From assembly GCA_018221245.1 (NCBI GenBank), contig JAAOYH010000033.1:1-40807 (forward strand): a DNA stretch of 40,807 bases, given 5' to 3'. Shown piece after piece: positions 30,598 to 38,120 of the stretch. The position numbers were made by a program, and so were the translations under genes. Position 1 is the stretch's first letter. The number at the start of each line of letters is the position of its first letter. The notes beneath the pieces were generated by a model that saw nothing but the letters and a program-made list of their open reading frames with translations, was not told the origin of the DNA and searched no databases. This DNA is from Candidatus Woesearchaeota archaeon (GTDB taxonomy: Archaea > Nanobdellota > Nanobdellia > Woesearchaeales > UBA525).

Positions 30598-30653
30598 AGC
30601 TCAAATCCGGCCAAGCGGCATATATAAATATTTCTCTTTGTTTTCCTCGATAG
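30598..30653. promoter_or_regulatory. Shared divergent TATA between envelope operon and pelota
   Basis: CATATATAAATATT (30619-30632) reads as a TATA box in both directions, ~23-32 bp from each start codon (30597 minus, 30654 plus). Both transcripts would be leaderless or nearly so. The two outward units may compete for the same factor. Confidence 0.5.
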
Positions 30654-31691
30654 ATGAAGATTCTGCAAAGGGATTGGAAGCAGGGTCGCGTCAAGCTGAT
30701 GCCCGAGACCGGTGACGATCTCTGGTACCTCCACACCCTTATTGACGATAAGGATAGGGTAGAGGGTCAGAGCGAGTACAAGTTCAAGCTCGGTTCGGCA
30801 GACAGCAAGGTACGCGTCGTGAAGAAGCGCGTCTGGGTAGCCATCCAGGTCGCACGTAACGAGTTGGAAGGCTCTTCTCTTAGGATATCCGGCGACGTAG
30901 TGGACGGCTCAGAGGATGTTCCTAGAGGAAGCCATCACGGCCTCGATATCTCTGTAGGTACCGAAATCACACTCGTAAAGGACAGATGGCTGGATTTCCA
31001 CAAGGAGAAGCTTGACGAAGCTGTGAAGAGCGCAAGGCTGAAGACCCTTCTCGTGCTTTTCGACAGGGAGCGCGCATTATTCTTCCTATTGACACCTAGC
31101 GGACACAAGAAGCTCCTGGACATCAAGGGAGACATCCCCAAAAAAGGCCTTGACGAGAAGAAGCAGCACACGTTCTACAATGATATAGTACAGCACCTGG
31201 AATCGCTGGATGCACGCCATAAGAGCAGCCGAATCGTTGCAGCGAGCCCGAGCTTCTGGAACGAGTACCTGAAGAAAGAGCTCAAGGGAGATATATCCAA
31301 GAAAGTCATTTTCACATCCGTGAGCGGAGCAGAAGAGGCAGCCATTCCTGAACTTCTCAAGAGACCTGAGCTCCAGAAGGCTCTAGACGGCGAGCGCTCA
31401 GCCAGGGAAGCCATAATGGTAGAAGAGCTCATGGAAGCGCTCGGCAAGGACAAGCTAATCTATGGGCATGACGATCTCAAGAAAGCCATCTCTGAAGGCA
31501 ACATAACATCACTCACAGTCACAGAGCATGAGATTTCCAAGAGGCGTGACTCGGGAAATTTCGAGGAGCTGGAAGAGCTGATGAAAGCTGCTTCGGATGT
31601 GGGCGCGTCTGTCCATCTTCTGAGCACTGAGCACGCCATGTCTAAGATAGACGGGTTAGGAGGCGCCGTCGGCGTAAAGCGATGGCAATAG
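30654..31691 (+). CDS. mRNA surveillance protein pelota (Dom34)
   Basis: eRF1-like factor that, with aEF1A and ABCE1, releases ribosomes stalled on mRNAs. The N-terminal Sm-like domain (about 1-130) includes the GRVKLMPETGDDLWYL opening diagnostic of archaeal pelota. The central domain follows, with LLVLFDRERALFFLL and IVAASPSFWNEYL, then a C-terminal domain (about 265-345). It lacks the GGQ release motif, as expected for pelota. Length 345 is normal. The last 10 bp overlap the rRNA methyltransferase gene, so the two are co-translated. Confidence 0.93.
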   Translation: MKILQRDWKQGRVKLMPETGDDLWYLHTLIDDKDRVEGQSEYKFKLGSADSKVRVVKKRVWVAIQVARNELEGSSLRISGDVVDGSEDVPRGSHHGLDISVGTEITLVKDRWLDFHKEKLDEAVKSARLKTLLVLFDRERALFFLLTPSGHKKLLDIKGDIPKKGLDEKKQHTFYNDIVQHLESLDARHKSSRIVAASPSFWNEYLKKELKGDISKKVIFTSVSGAEEAAIPELLKRPELQKALDGERSAREAIMVEELMEALGKDKLIYGHDDLKKAISEGNITSLTVTEHEISKRRDSGNFEELEELMKAASDVGASVHLLSTEHAMSKIDGLGGAVGVKRWQ

Positions 31692-32530
31692 AGGATCTCG
31701 TCAAGCTTGTGAAGTCCAAAAAGGAGCTTGAGAATCTGGATGACCAGTACGTGCAGGAAAAGTTAGAGAGATATTTCGAAGCACATCCTAAGATCCTGGA
31801 GAAACTGGCAGCCAGCAAGACTATTGAGCAATTCACGCGAAGCAAAGTGTACAAAGAGATGCTGAAACATCTCAGAAAATCTCTAAGGACCGTCTACGGG
31901 GTATTCCAGAAAGGCGACAGATACGGGCTCCTGAATATGATTGCTAAAGAATCTGACCTTGATAGGCAAAAAATGCTGGTTGGGGAACTCTTGCAGACTC
32001 ACACCAGCACAAAAGAACGCCTCGCGGACTACTACATAATCTACAAAGAGCTATCTGAAAGATTGCCCGCCCCTAACATAGTAATAGATCTTGGCTGTGG
32101 ACTCAATCCACTCAGTCATCAGTACATGGAACGTCATGGCTGGTCTCCCAAATGGATAGCAACAGATATCAGCACAGCCGACATGGAGTTCTTGCAGACA
32201 TGTTTCGACACACTTGACATTCCTGGAAAGACTCTGAGACTTGACCTTACAAAGGACTACGAGAAAATAAAAAATCTCAAAGGCGACGTCACGTTCCTGT
32301 TCAAACTATTGGATTCTTTAGAAGAAGTAGAAAGACACATCAGCTACAAGATATTCGACAACATCACTACGCCTTACATCGTAACTAGCTTTCCAACCAG
32401 GTCTCTAGGGGGTAAAAAAACAATAGCAAAAGCATCCAGGACTTGGTTTGAGCGATTATTGAAGCGTAAAAATCTGAAGTGGGAAACCTTCAACACAGAG
32501 AATGAGCTGTTCTATGTGATTAAAACTTGA
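31682..32530 (+). CDS. 16S rRNA m7G methyltransferase-like protein, Arm/Rmt/FmrO family
   Basis: The C-terminal ~190 residues closely follow the aminoglycoside-resistance enzymes that methylate N7 of G1405 in the decoding site. HTSTKERL (helix before the SAM site), IDLGCGLNPLSHQY (SAM-binding GCGLNPL), VTFLFKLLDSLEEVE, VTSFPTRSLGGKK and ENELFYVIK all have counterparts I recall in RmtB and ArmA. The N-terminal ~90 residues are a helical rRNA-binding part, also as in that family. It overlaps pelota by 10 bp. A housekeeping 16S modification or drug resistance are both possible; context with a ribosome-rescue factor favours the former. Confidence 0.88.
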   Translation: MAIEDLVKLVKSKKELENLDDQYVQEKLERYFEAHPKILEKLAASKTIEQFTRSKVYKEMLKHLRKSLRTVYGVFQKGDRYGLLNMIAKESDLDRQKMLVGELLQTHTSTKERLADYYIIYKELSERLPAPNIVIDLGCGLNPLSHQYMERHGWSPKWIATDISTADMEFLQTCFDTLDIPGKTLRLDLTKDYEKIKNLKGDVTFLFKLLDSLEEVERHISYKIFDNITTPYIVTSFPTRSLGGKKTIAKASRTWFERLLKRKNLKWETFNTENELFYVIKT

Positions 32531-33407
32531 TAAATCCAAATATCAGATGATGATCCGAGCCGTACAATCCTTCCTTATTCCCCACCACTTCTCCCGACGA
32601 GAAAATATCATCCAGACCGAACTTAGAATTCGGAAAAACACTATCAAATCTTAGGTTGAGCTTTTTCAATCCCGATTCCAAATACCTCGAAGAGGTAGGA
32701 TTGAAATCACCCCCAACAATAACAAAGTCATCATTCTGTGCATCCACCATCTTCTCAAGATGTGCATACTGTTGCTTTCTCAACCATGGCGGTGACCAGG
32801 GCTCAAAGTGAATGTTGTAGATTCCAACAGTGCCAGTCTCAGTTCGTAATTTAATATACGGAAGGGAGCGTTGTACTGTAGCTATGTTTCCTAATGGTTT
32901 GTTGTTCATCTCCGGAAGAGGAAAGACCTTCCGGTCCATAGCAGGGTGTCTTGTTGCAGTAAGCATCCCATAACTTCTGTCCTTCATTGAACCCTCTTTT
33001 TTCTCCGTGTGCGTCGGAACATACAGCAGATCATATCCATCCAGGTATTTCTTGAGGCTTTCTTTCTTCCAGAAATCTAATGGGACCTCTTGCAGTAATA
33101 GCACGTCTGGCTTATGGGTCTCAAGATAATTCGAAAGTGCTGAAACTACCGCGTTCTCATTTACTGATCTCCAGATGTTCCAAGAAATTACTTTCACCTG
33201 ATCCGGAAAAAAACCATAGCTTAACGCACCAGGAATGAAGTTCCAATCATCAGGAATGTTGACTGGCAAGTTTTTTCCAGTCATATACCTGTACTGAGCC
33301 TGAGATACACCTGTGATTGCACGCTTTACCGTCGGCAAAGTTGATAGCGAAGCTAACCCTATAGTCCCTGCCAGCACGGCCGCCGCCCATCTCTTTCGCG
33401 AAGACAT
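32520..33407 (-). CDS. Exported endonuclease/exonuclease/phosphatase (EEP) family protein
   Basis: A basic/hydrophobic N-terminus (SSRKRWAAAVLAGTIGLASLSTLP) is a signal peptide or anchor. The EEP catalytic core follows: VISWNIWRS (metal-site Asn), LLLQEV (metal-binding Glu), YNIHFEPW, VGGDFNPTSS, LDDIFSS and the catalytic GSDHHLIFGF at the C-terminus. All main motifs are intact. The family includes DNases, RNases and lipid or sugar phosphatases; a secreted nuclease for nucleotide salvage or attack is plausible but unproven. The 3' end overlaps the convergent methyltransferase gene by 11 bp. It follows the TrmB gene on the same strand, 26 bp away across T-rich DNA. Confidence 0.85.
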   Translation of the reverse strand: MSSRKRWAAAVLAGTIGLASLSTLPTVKRAITGVSQAQYRYMTGKNLPVNIPDDWNFIPGALSYGFFPDQVKVISWNIWRSVNENAVVSALSNYLETHKPDVLLLQEVPLDFWKKESLKKYLDGYDLLYVPTHTEKKEGSMKDRSYGMLTATRHPAMDRKVFPLPEMNNKPLGNIATVQRSLPYIKLRTETGTVGIYNIHFEPWSPPWLRKQQYAHLEKMVDAQNDDFVIVGGDFNPTSSRYLESGLKKLNLRFDSVFPNSKFGLDDIFSSGEVVGNKEGLYGSDHHLIFGFIKF

Positions 33408-33410
33408 AAG

Positions 33411-33427
33411 ATAAAAATAAAAAAAAG
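33411..33427 (-). terminator. T-rich tract after the second TrmB gene
   Basis: On the minus strand a T8-A-T5-A run follows the TrmB stop and immediately precedes the EEP gene. It could end the TrmB transcript or serve as an AT-rich promoter element for the EEP gene. Confidence 0.4.
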
Positions 33428-33433
33428 AATGCC

Positions 33434-34243
33434 TTACTTGGCCTTTACTTTCTTCATCTCTTTCCAGGCCAGATCAAAGAGCTGTTCCAGAGCAGATGAA
33501 AAGAACGGCGTATTAATCCAGATGCCCACGTCATAAGTTGGGTGAACATCCTGATCATCCATCACCATGAAGACGACTTCCTTGCCGTCTACAACAACGA
33601 AACGCGCATTAACCTTGGCGTCACGTACTTCAGCGATGCCCTCGAGCTCCTTCGCAGCCTGCTGCAGCTCTTTGGTCATCGGCGCTGCCAGACGAACCTT
33701 TACGCCCCGCTTCGCGACATCCTTGAAAGTCTGCTTTAGACCCTCGATCTTCCTGAGAAGACCAGAACTCGTGCTCACCATAGTGACGCTCTTCTCAGCC
33801 GACCTGATTGTCAGTTCGAGATGGTTGTACAGATTGTGCCGTCCGCGTAGACTGCCTGAAAGGTCAGTCGGATCCACGAGCTCAACCCCTGTCTTGTGCA
33901 GGTTCCTCAGCTCATTGATTACATCCGTCTGCTTCAGATTATCGAGACGCTTCACAGCAACATCTGCATCGTTGCGCACATTTTTCTTGACGCGCTCCAC
34001 CACTTCGTGAGGGTCGACCGCGATGTATTTGATAGGCTTGCCTATCTTCATCACGATAAAGCCCTTCTTCTCGAGCGATTCCAGCACGTCATAACTGCGG
34101 CTGCGGGGGACATTGGCTATGTCACTTAATTCTCCCGCTGTTGACACCCCCCTGGACAACAGCGCGGTCCAAATCTTTACCTCATAAAGATTAAGACCAA
34201 AGTATCTCCTAAGTTTCGACAAAAAGTCGTCCCTAACAACCAT
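33434..34243 (-). CDS. TrmB family transcriptional regulator (second copy)
   Basis: An N-terminal winged helix (about 1-75: FGLNLYEVKIWTALLSRGVSTAGELS, VPRSRSYDVLESLEKKGFIV) is joined by a coiled linker to a PLD-like effector domain (about 130-269), with SVTMVSTSSGLL and ARFVVVDGKEVVFMVMDD. Length 269 and shape match short TrmB proteins without the sugar-binding domain. The SD GGGAGGTAG (34251-34259, minus) supports the ATG at 34243. A 13-bp inverted repeat TCCCA-AAA-TGGGA (34255-34267) overlaps this SD. Confidence 0.85.
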   Translation of the reverse strand: MVVRDDFLSKLRRYFGLNLYEVKIWTALLSRGVSTAGELSDIANVPRSRSYDVLESLEKKGFIVMKIGKPIKYIAVDPHEVVERVKKNVRNDADVAVKRLDNLKQTDVINELRNLHKTGVELVDPTDLSGSLRGRHNLYNHLELTIRSAEKSVTMVSTSSGLLRKIEGLKQTFKDVAKRGVKVRLAAPMTKELQQAAKELEGIAEVRDAKVNARFVVVDGKEVVFMVMDDQDVHPTYDVGIWINTPFFSSALEQLFDLAWKEMKKVKAK

Positions 34244-34303
34244 ATTGTTCTACCTCCCAAAATGGGATTACTCACCCCTTTCTGATGAAACAGAACGATG
34301 ACT

Positions 34304-34361
34304 ACTTTAAATAAGTTACTGGTGTTCATTATAAGCCAGAGTGACCTATATGAATAACTGG
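34304..34361. promoter_or_regulatory. Promoter of the second TrmB gene with a motif shared with the first
   Basis: A symmetric TATA-like TTTAAATAA (34306-34314) is next to AGTTACTGGTG (34314-34324), 11 bp identical to the left operator arm at 17879-17889. AATAACTGG (34353-34361) is a second partial copy. Distance to the TrmB ATG allows a leader of ~40 nt. Confidence 0.45.
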
Positions 34362-34409
34362 ACAATGCTCAACCAGAAAGTTTAACAAGTCAGAAACGAC
34401 TCTAGAAAT

Positions 34410-35234
34410 GTGGAGAAACTCGAGCACGATATCGACAAGGTCCTGACGGATAGACCGTTCTCATCAAAGATGGAGATTGGGGATCTGAAACCCATCTCTG
34501 CTGATAACGCCATTAGCTGTGAGGCTTTTTTCGTTAAAACTAAAGATGGCCAGGAGTTCAAGTTGAGGGATTGTGGTACTGTGGAAAGGGCCAAGATGAT
34601 AGAAAAGATAGTGCGAAAAGTGCCAAAATACTTCCCAAAATTCTTGGGGAGAGATGGAGAATACGTCCTTTTCGAGAAACTGAAGAGTTTCAGGGATATC
34701 ACGAACGAAGAGCTGAGAGCGAACACCCGTCAGCTAGGAAGGCTTTGTGCCGAAATCAACAATATCGAGTCAGAAGGACAGAACAGACACATACATTTTT
34801 TCGAGAAACAAATTACAGATTTGTTGGACAGGAGCGAGATCGACAAGAAGTCCCACGATAAAGCAAAGAGACTGCACAAACATCTTCTTTCAAAGATTGA
34901 TGTACAATTAGCTCTTGAAGTATTCGACCTTCATGGCGGGAACATAATGATCAACGACAAGAGCAAGTTGATTTTTGTCGACGATGGAGGGATTGAGCAC
35001 AGAGTCAAGGGAATGGGCTTCGCAAAGCTGTGCAGCGTCATAGATGAGAAAGCCGAGAAAGAGTTCGTGGAAGGGTACAAGGAGATAGAAGACGGATCCC
35101 ATCTCACCGGAGACTATATGAAATTTGTCCATCTCATCGAGGTTGTTCGTTCTCTGGCGTTCAAGACCCGCAGAGGCACGGCCCCACACATCGTTCCCTC
35201 CGAACGCGATAGGTTCTACAAGCTGATAGAATAG
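34410..35234 (+). CDS. APH-like kinase-fold protein (probable)
   Basis: A 274-residue cytoplasmic protein with a kinase-like layout. An N-lobe (EAFFVKTKDGQEFKLRD, with a candidate ATP-binding lysine) is followed by a hinge-like YVLFEKL, a helical section, the catalytic-loop motif LEVFDLHGGNIMIND (compare HGDLHPGNIL in aminoglycoside phosphotransferases) and the metal-binding FVDDGGIE. The usual first HxD histidine is replaced by Val-Phe-Asp. Small molecules or proteins could be the substrate. A TATA-like AGTTTAACA (34379-34387) lies ~25 bp before the ATG. It is near an Arm/Rmt-like gene but not in an operon with it. Confidence 0.65.
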   Translation: MEKLEHDIDKVLTDRPFSSKMEIGDLKPISADNAISCEAFFVKTKDGQEFKLRDCGTVERAKMIEKIVRKVPKYFPKFLGRDGEYVLFEKLKSFRDITNEELRANTRQLGRLCAEINNIESEGQNRHIHFFEKQITDLLDRSEIDKKSHDKAKRLHKHLLSKIDVQLALEVFDLHGGNIMINDKSKLIFVDDGGIEHRVKGMGFAKLCSVIDEKAEKEFVEGYKEIEDGSHLTGDYMKFVHLIEVVRSLAFKTRRGTAPHIVPSERDRFYKLIE

Positions 35235-35269
35235 TGTCTACACTGAATAGTCGTTCTACCCGACGACAG

Positions 35270-35279
35270 CAACATTTAA
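35270..35279 (+). promoter_or_regulatory. TATA-like box of pheS
   Basis: CAACATTTAAG lies ~27-35 bp before the ATG at 35305. No SD precedes the ATG, so a leaderless mRNA is likely. Confidence 0.4.
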
Positions 35280-35304
35280 GAACTCTTTGTGAGTCTTACC
35301 TTGT

Positions 35305-36852
35305 ATGGGGGTTGTGAGTGAAGAGATTCTGGCGCGACTGCATCCTTTAGAGGTAAAGGTCTTACCACACCTGAAAGATGGCATTCTTCTCTCGACATTG
35401 GCTAAAAATGCGAAACTCCAAGAAGTAGAGGCGATGCGCGCATGCCAGTGGCTGGAGAACAAGAAAGCTCTAACACTAGAACAGGCCACAACTCACACTT
35501 TAACACTAGACGTCAACGGCAAGAAAGCCATCAAAAAAGGCATGCCAGAGATGCGCTTCCTTCTCGCCATAAAGAAGACCGCAAAGACTCAGGATCAGTT
35601 GGAAAAAACAGGCCTTGACAGACAAGAGATAGGAGTCAGTATCGGATTGTTGAAGAAAGCAGGCCTTCTCAATATGAAAGGGAAGAAGTTTACAATAACT
35701 GCAAAAGGCAAGAAGCTCGATGCAAAGAAATCACCCGAAATAATAATTCTAAAGAAACTAGGAAAATCCAAGAGCCTAGAAACTCTTCCTGCGAAAGATC
35801 AAGAACTAGTAAAAAATCTCAGAAAAAGAAGACAATACCTAATCATAAAAGAGCACAAAGGTAGAAAAATCAAGCTCACTGAACTAGGCAAAGAACTCGC
35901 AAAGACAGATGTAAAGAAGCTCAAGTTCGAAGAAAGGATAACAAAAGAAGACTTGGAGACAGGAGCCTGGAAGAAGAAAAAATATAGGGCCTACGATGTT
36001 TCTGTTAATGTTCCTTCAATTCCGCAAGGAAAGTTACACTTCGTACAAGAAGCCATAGATTACATCAGAAAAATCTGGGTGGAGATGGGCTTCGAAGAGA
36101 TGACTGGAGACATGTGCCAGTCAGCATTCTGGGATTTGGATGCATTGTTCGTCCCGCAGGATCATCCCGCAAGAGAGGTCCAAGACACATTCTACTTATC
36201 ACATCCTGAAAAAACCAACTTCGATAAAATTGCGTTCGAAAGAGTAAGAGACGTGCATGAAAACGGCGGCAACACAGGTAGCAAAGGATGGGAGTATGAT
36301 TACAGCAAGGAAGAGGCAGAACAATTATTGCTAAGGACCCACACAACAGTTCTATCAGCACAGACTCTCTGGAAAATCAGAAACGGAGAAGCGAATCTTC
36401 CTGGAAAATATTTTTCTGTCAGTAAGGTCTTCCGCAATGAAAAACTAGATTGGAAACATCTGTTCGAGTTCCACCAGGTTGAGGGAATCGTCGTCGATAA
36501 AAACGTAACTTTCGCGCAACTCATAGGATATCTGAAGATCTTCTTCGCGAAGATGGGTTTCGAGAAAATCAGGCTGCGCCCTCATGAGTTCCCCTACACG
36601 TACTGTTCCGTTGAGGTGGATGTTTGGAATGATAGGAAGCAGCAGTGGATAGAGTTAGGCGGAGCAGGAATCTTCAGGCCTGAAGTGACCAAGACACTTA
36701 TAGGAGAAGAGATCCCTGTGCTTGCTTGGGGTCTTGGAATGGAAAGAATAATAGTGGAGTACTTTGACATCCATGATCTCCGAGACCTATACCGTAATGA
36801 TATCAAGCAATTAAGAGAGATGAAGCGCTTCATCAAATATTCCCAAGCTTAA
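35305..36852 (+). CDS. Phenylalanyl-tRNA synthetase alpha subunit
   Basis: Catalytic subunit of the (alpha-beta)2 enzyme charging tRNA-Phe. The N-terminal ~230 residues are winged-helix tRNA-binding repeats typical of archaeal/eukaryotic PheS (three HTH-like units, lysine-rich). The class II core follows, with motif 2 region (PGKYFSVSKVFRNEKLDWKHLFEFHQVEG) and motif 3 GLGMERIIV. Amino-acid pocket segments such as GGAGIFRPEV are present. Length 515 is normal. pheT would ordinarily follow directly but is displaced by a LAGLIDADG gene. Confidence 0.97.
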   Translation: MGVVSEEILARLHPLEVKVLPHLKDGILLSTLAKNAKLQEVEAMRACQWLENKKALTLEQATTHTLTLDVNGKKAIKKGMPEMRFLLAIKKTAKTQDQLEKTGLDRQEIGVSIGLLKKAGLLNMKGKKFTITAKGKKLDAKKSPEIIILKKLGKSKSLETLPAKDQELVKNLRKRRQYLIIKEHKGRKIKLTELGKELAKTDVKKLKFEERITKEDLETGAWKKKKYRAYDVSVNVPSIPQGKLHFVQEAIDYIRKIWVEMGFEEMTGDMCQSAFWDLDALFVPQDHPAREVQDTFYLSHPEKTNFDKIAFERVRDVHENGGNTGSKGWEYDYSKEEAEQLLLRTHTTVLSAQTLWKIRNGEANLPGKYFSVSKVFRNEKLDWKHLFEFHQVEGIVVDKNVTFAQLIGYLKIFFAKMGFEKIRLRPHEFPYTYCSVEVDVWNDRKQQWIELGGAGIFRPEVTKTLIGEEIPVLAWGLGMERIIVEYFDIHDLRDLYRNDIKQLREMKRFIKYSQA

Positions 36853-36877
36853 TCCCACTGGACATTCTCCCACAGAC

Positions 36878-36887
36878 GATATAAACT
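36878..36887 (+). promoter_or_regulatory. TATA box of the LAGLIDADG gene
   Basis: GATATAAACT lies 20-29 bp before the ATG at 36907, so the inserted gene appears to have its own promoter and is not simply read from pheS. Confidence 0.5.
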
Positions 36888-36906
36888 CCACAATTCTCTA
36901 TTATTC

Positions 36907-38079
36907 ATGACCTTCAATCTGTTCGATTTGCACTCGAAAACTGACGTCCCAAGAAGCTGGATTTGGGTAGAAATAAGAAGTGAAATACTTAGAAAAAAAT
37001 ACCTGAAAGCTCTTGAGAAATCAACCCAAAAAGTGCTCGCTACAGAAATTGCTAAAAATCTTTTCTGTGGTTTGAGCACCATTGAAAAGCATCTCATCAG
37101 ACTGAAATCAGAATGTACATCCATTCCTCTGCCTGTTCTCATCGAACTGTGCACGCTCTTAGACATTTCATCACGAACAGCTAACACCTGGATGTTGAAC
37201 CTATTCTCGAATCCCGATAAGACAGGTAAGAAAATCAAAGCAATGAAGAAATGCTCACACACATTCGCGAAAATCGTAGGCGCATTTCTTGCAGATGGAT
37301 ACATGCAAAAAGAAAGGTACACGTACAGATTAAAGTTGACAGATGGAGAAGAAACATCGGTAAAAGCATTTGAGTCATGGATTAGAGTAACATTTGGCAT
37401 CTCAGGAAGGGTCTACTACTGCAGACAGAATAACATGTGGTATTGTTGGTTCACAAGCAAAATCATAGGCAGATACTTTGAGAATATTTTCGACATAAAA
37501 CCAGGTGCCAAATCAAGTATCGTTAAGAAGCCAGAACTCATTCGTACGAGAGAACAAGAACGGGCTTTTGTTCTAGGTTTTCTGATGTTTGATGGAGGTG
37601 TAAAAACATCAGGAATGGTTGCCGTGACATCGAAAAGCAAAATGATTATAGATGATATCGAGAAGATACTGAAAAAGAACTGTATAAACGTGAAGAAAAC
37701 TTACAGTCCAGTAAAAGATGCTTTCTTGTTGGAGTCAAGGAGTGGAAGAGACAAGGAACAACTCAAAAAATGGCTGAGATACTTCGAACCAGGCACAAGA
37801 AAACATAAAGCATTACAGTTTTTCATCGATGGATCATACTTGGAGCGGGGGGAACTACAGGAAATTTTTCCCATCCACTATCGCGCACGCGTATCAATCT
37901 CATTAATACACTCCATTCTTCAAAAAAAATCCGGGACTGTGGAGGATATTGTTTCAGTATTAAAGAAAAAAGACATCTTTGTCAGTAAGAACACACTCTA
38001 CAAATACCTATATCTTCTCAACAAGGCTAAACTCGTTAATAAATCTCCTAGAGCGCCAGTCATCTATTCTATAGGGTAA
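36907..38079 (+). CDS. LAGLIDADG-type protein with HTH domains, between pheS and pheT
   Basis: Two LAGLIDADG helices are present, IVGAFLADG (123-131) and VLGFLMFDG (222-230), ~99 residues apart as in monomeric homing endonucleases. The first keeps the catalytic Asp (Asp130) and the second has Asp229, so activity is possible. The N-terminal ~100 residues look like an HTH (VLATEIAKNLFCGLSTIEKH, IPLPVLIELCTLLDI). The C-terminal ~65 residues look like a winged helix (VEDIVSVLKKKDIFVSKNTL). There are no splicing motifs and the flanking genes are intact, so it is freestanding, not in an intron or intein. It could be a selfish endonuclease or a WhiA-like domesticated regulator. Confidence 0.82.
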   Translation: MTFNLFDLHSKTDVPRSWIWVEIRSEILRKKYLKALEKSTQKVLATEIAKNLFCGLSTIEKHLIRLKSECTSIPLPVLIELCTLLDISSRTANTWMLNLFSNPDKTGKKIKAMKKCSHTFAKIVGAFLADGYMQKERYTYRLKLTDGEETSVKAFESWIRVTFGISGRVYYCRQNNMWYCWFTSKIIGRYFENIFDIKPGAKSSIVKKPELIRTREQERAFVLGFLMFDGGVKTSGMVAVTSKSKMIIDDIEKILKKNCINVKKTYSPVKDAFLLESRSGRDKEQLKKWLRYFEPGTRKHKALQFFIDGSYLERGELQEIFPIHYRARVSISLIHSILQKKSGTVEDIVSVLKKKDIFVSKNTLYKYLYLLNKAKLVNKSPRAPVIYSIG

Positions 38080-38081
38080 AG

Positions 38082-38120
38082 TATTTATACACGAGCTGCG
38101 GGCCCTATTTAGGGGGTTAT
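38082..38120 (+). promoter_or_regulatory. pheT promoter and leader
   Basis: The TATA box GTATTTATAC (38081-38090) is ~30-40 bp before the ATG. AGGGGGTTAT (38111-38120) touches the start codon, as in the leader before tldD. Confidence 0.5.

Noticed and set aside
36907..38079. Intein or intron in a phe gene
   Set aside because: pheS and pheT are complete on either side, and the LAGLIDADG gene has its own start, stop and TATA box with no splicing motifs.
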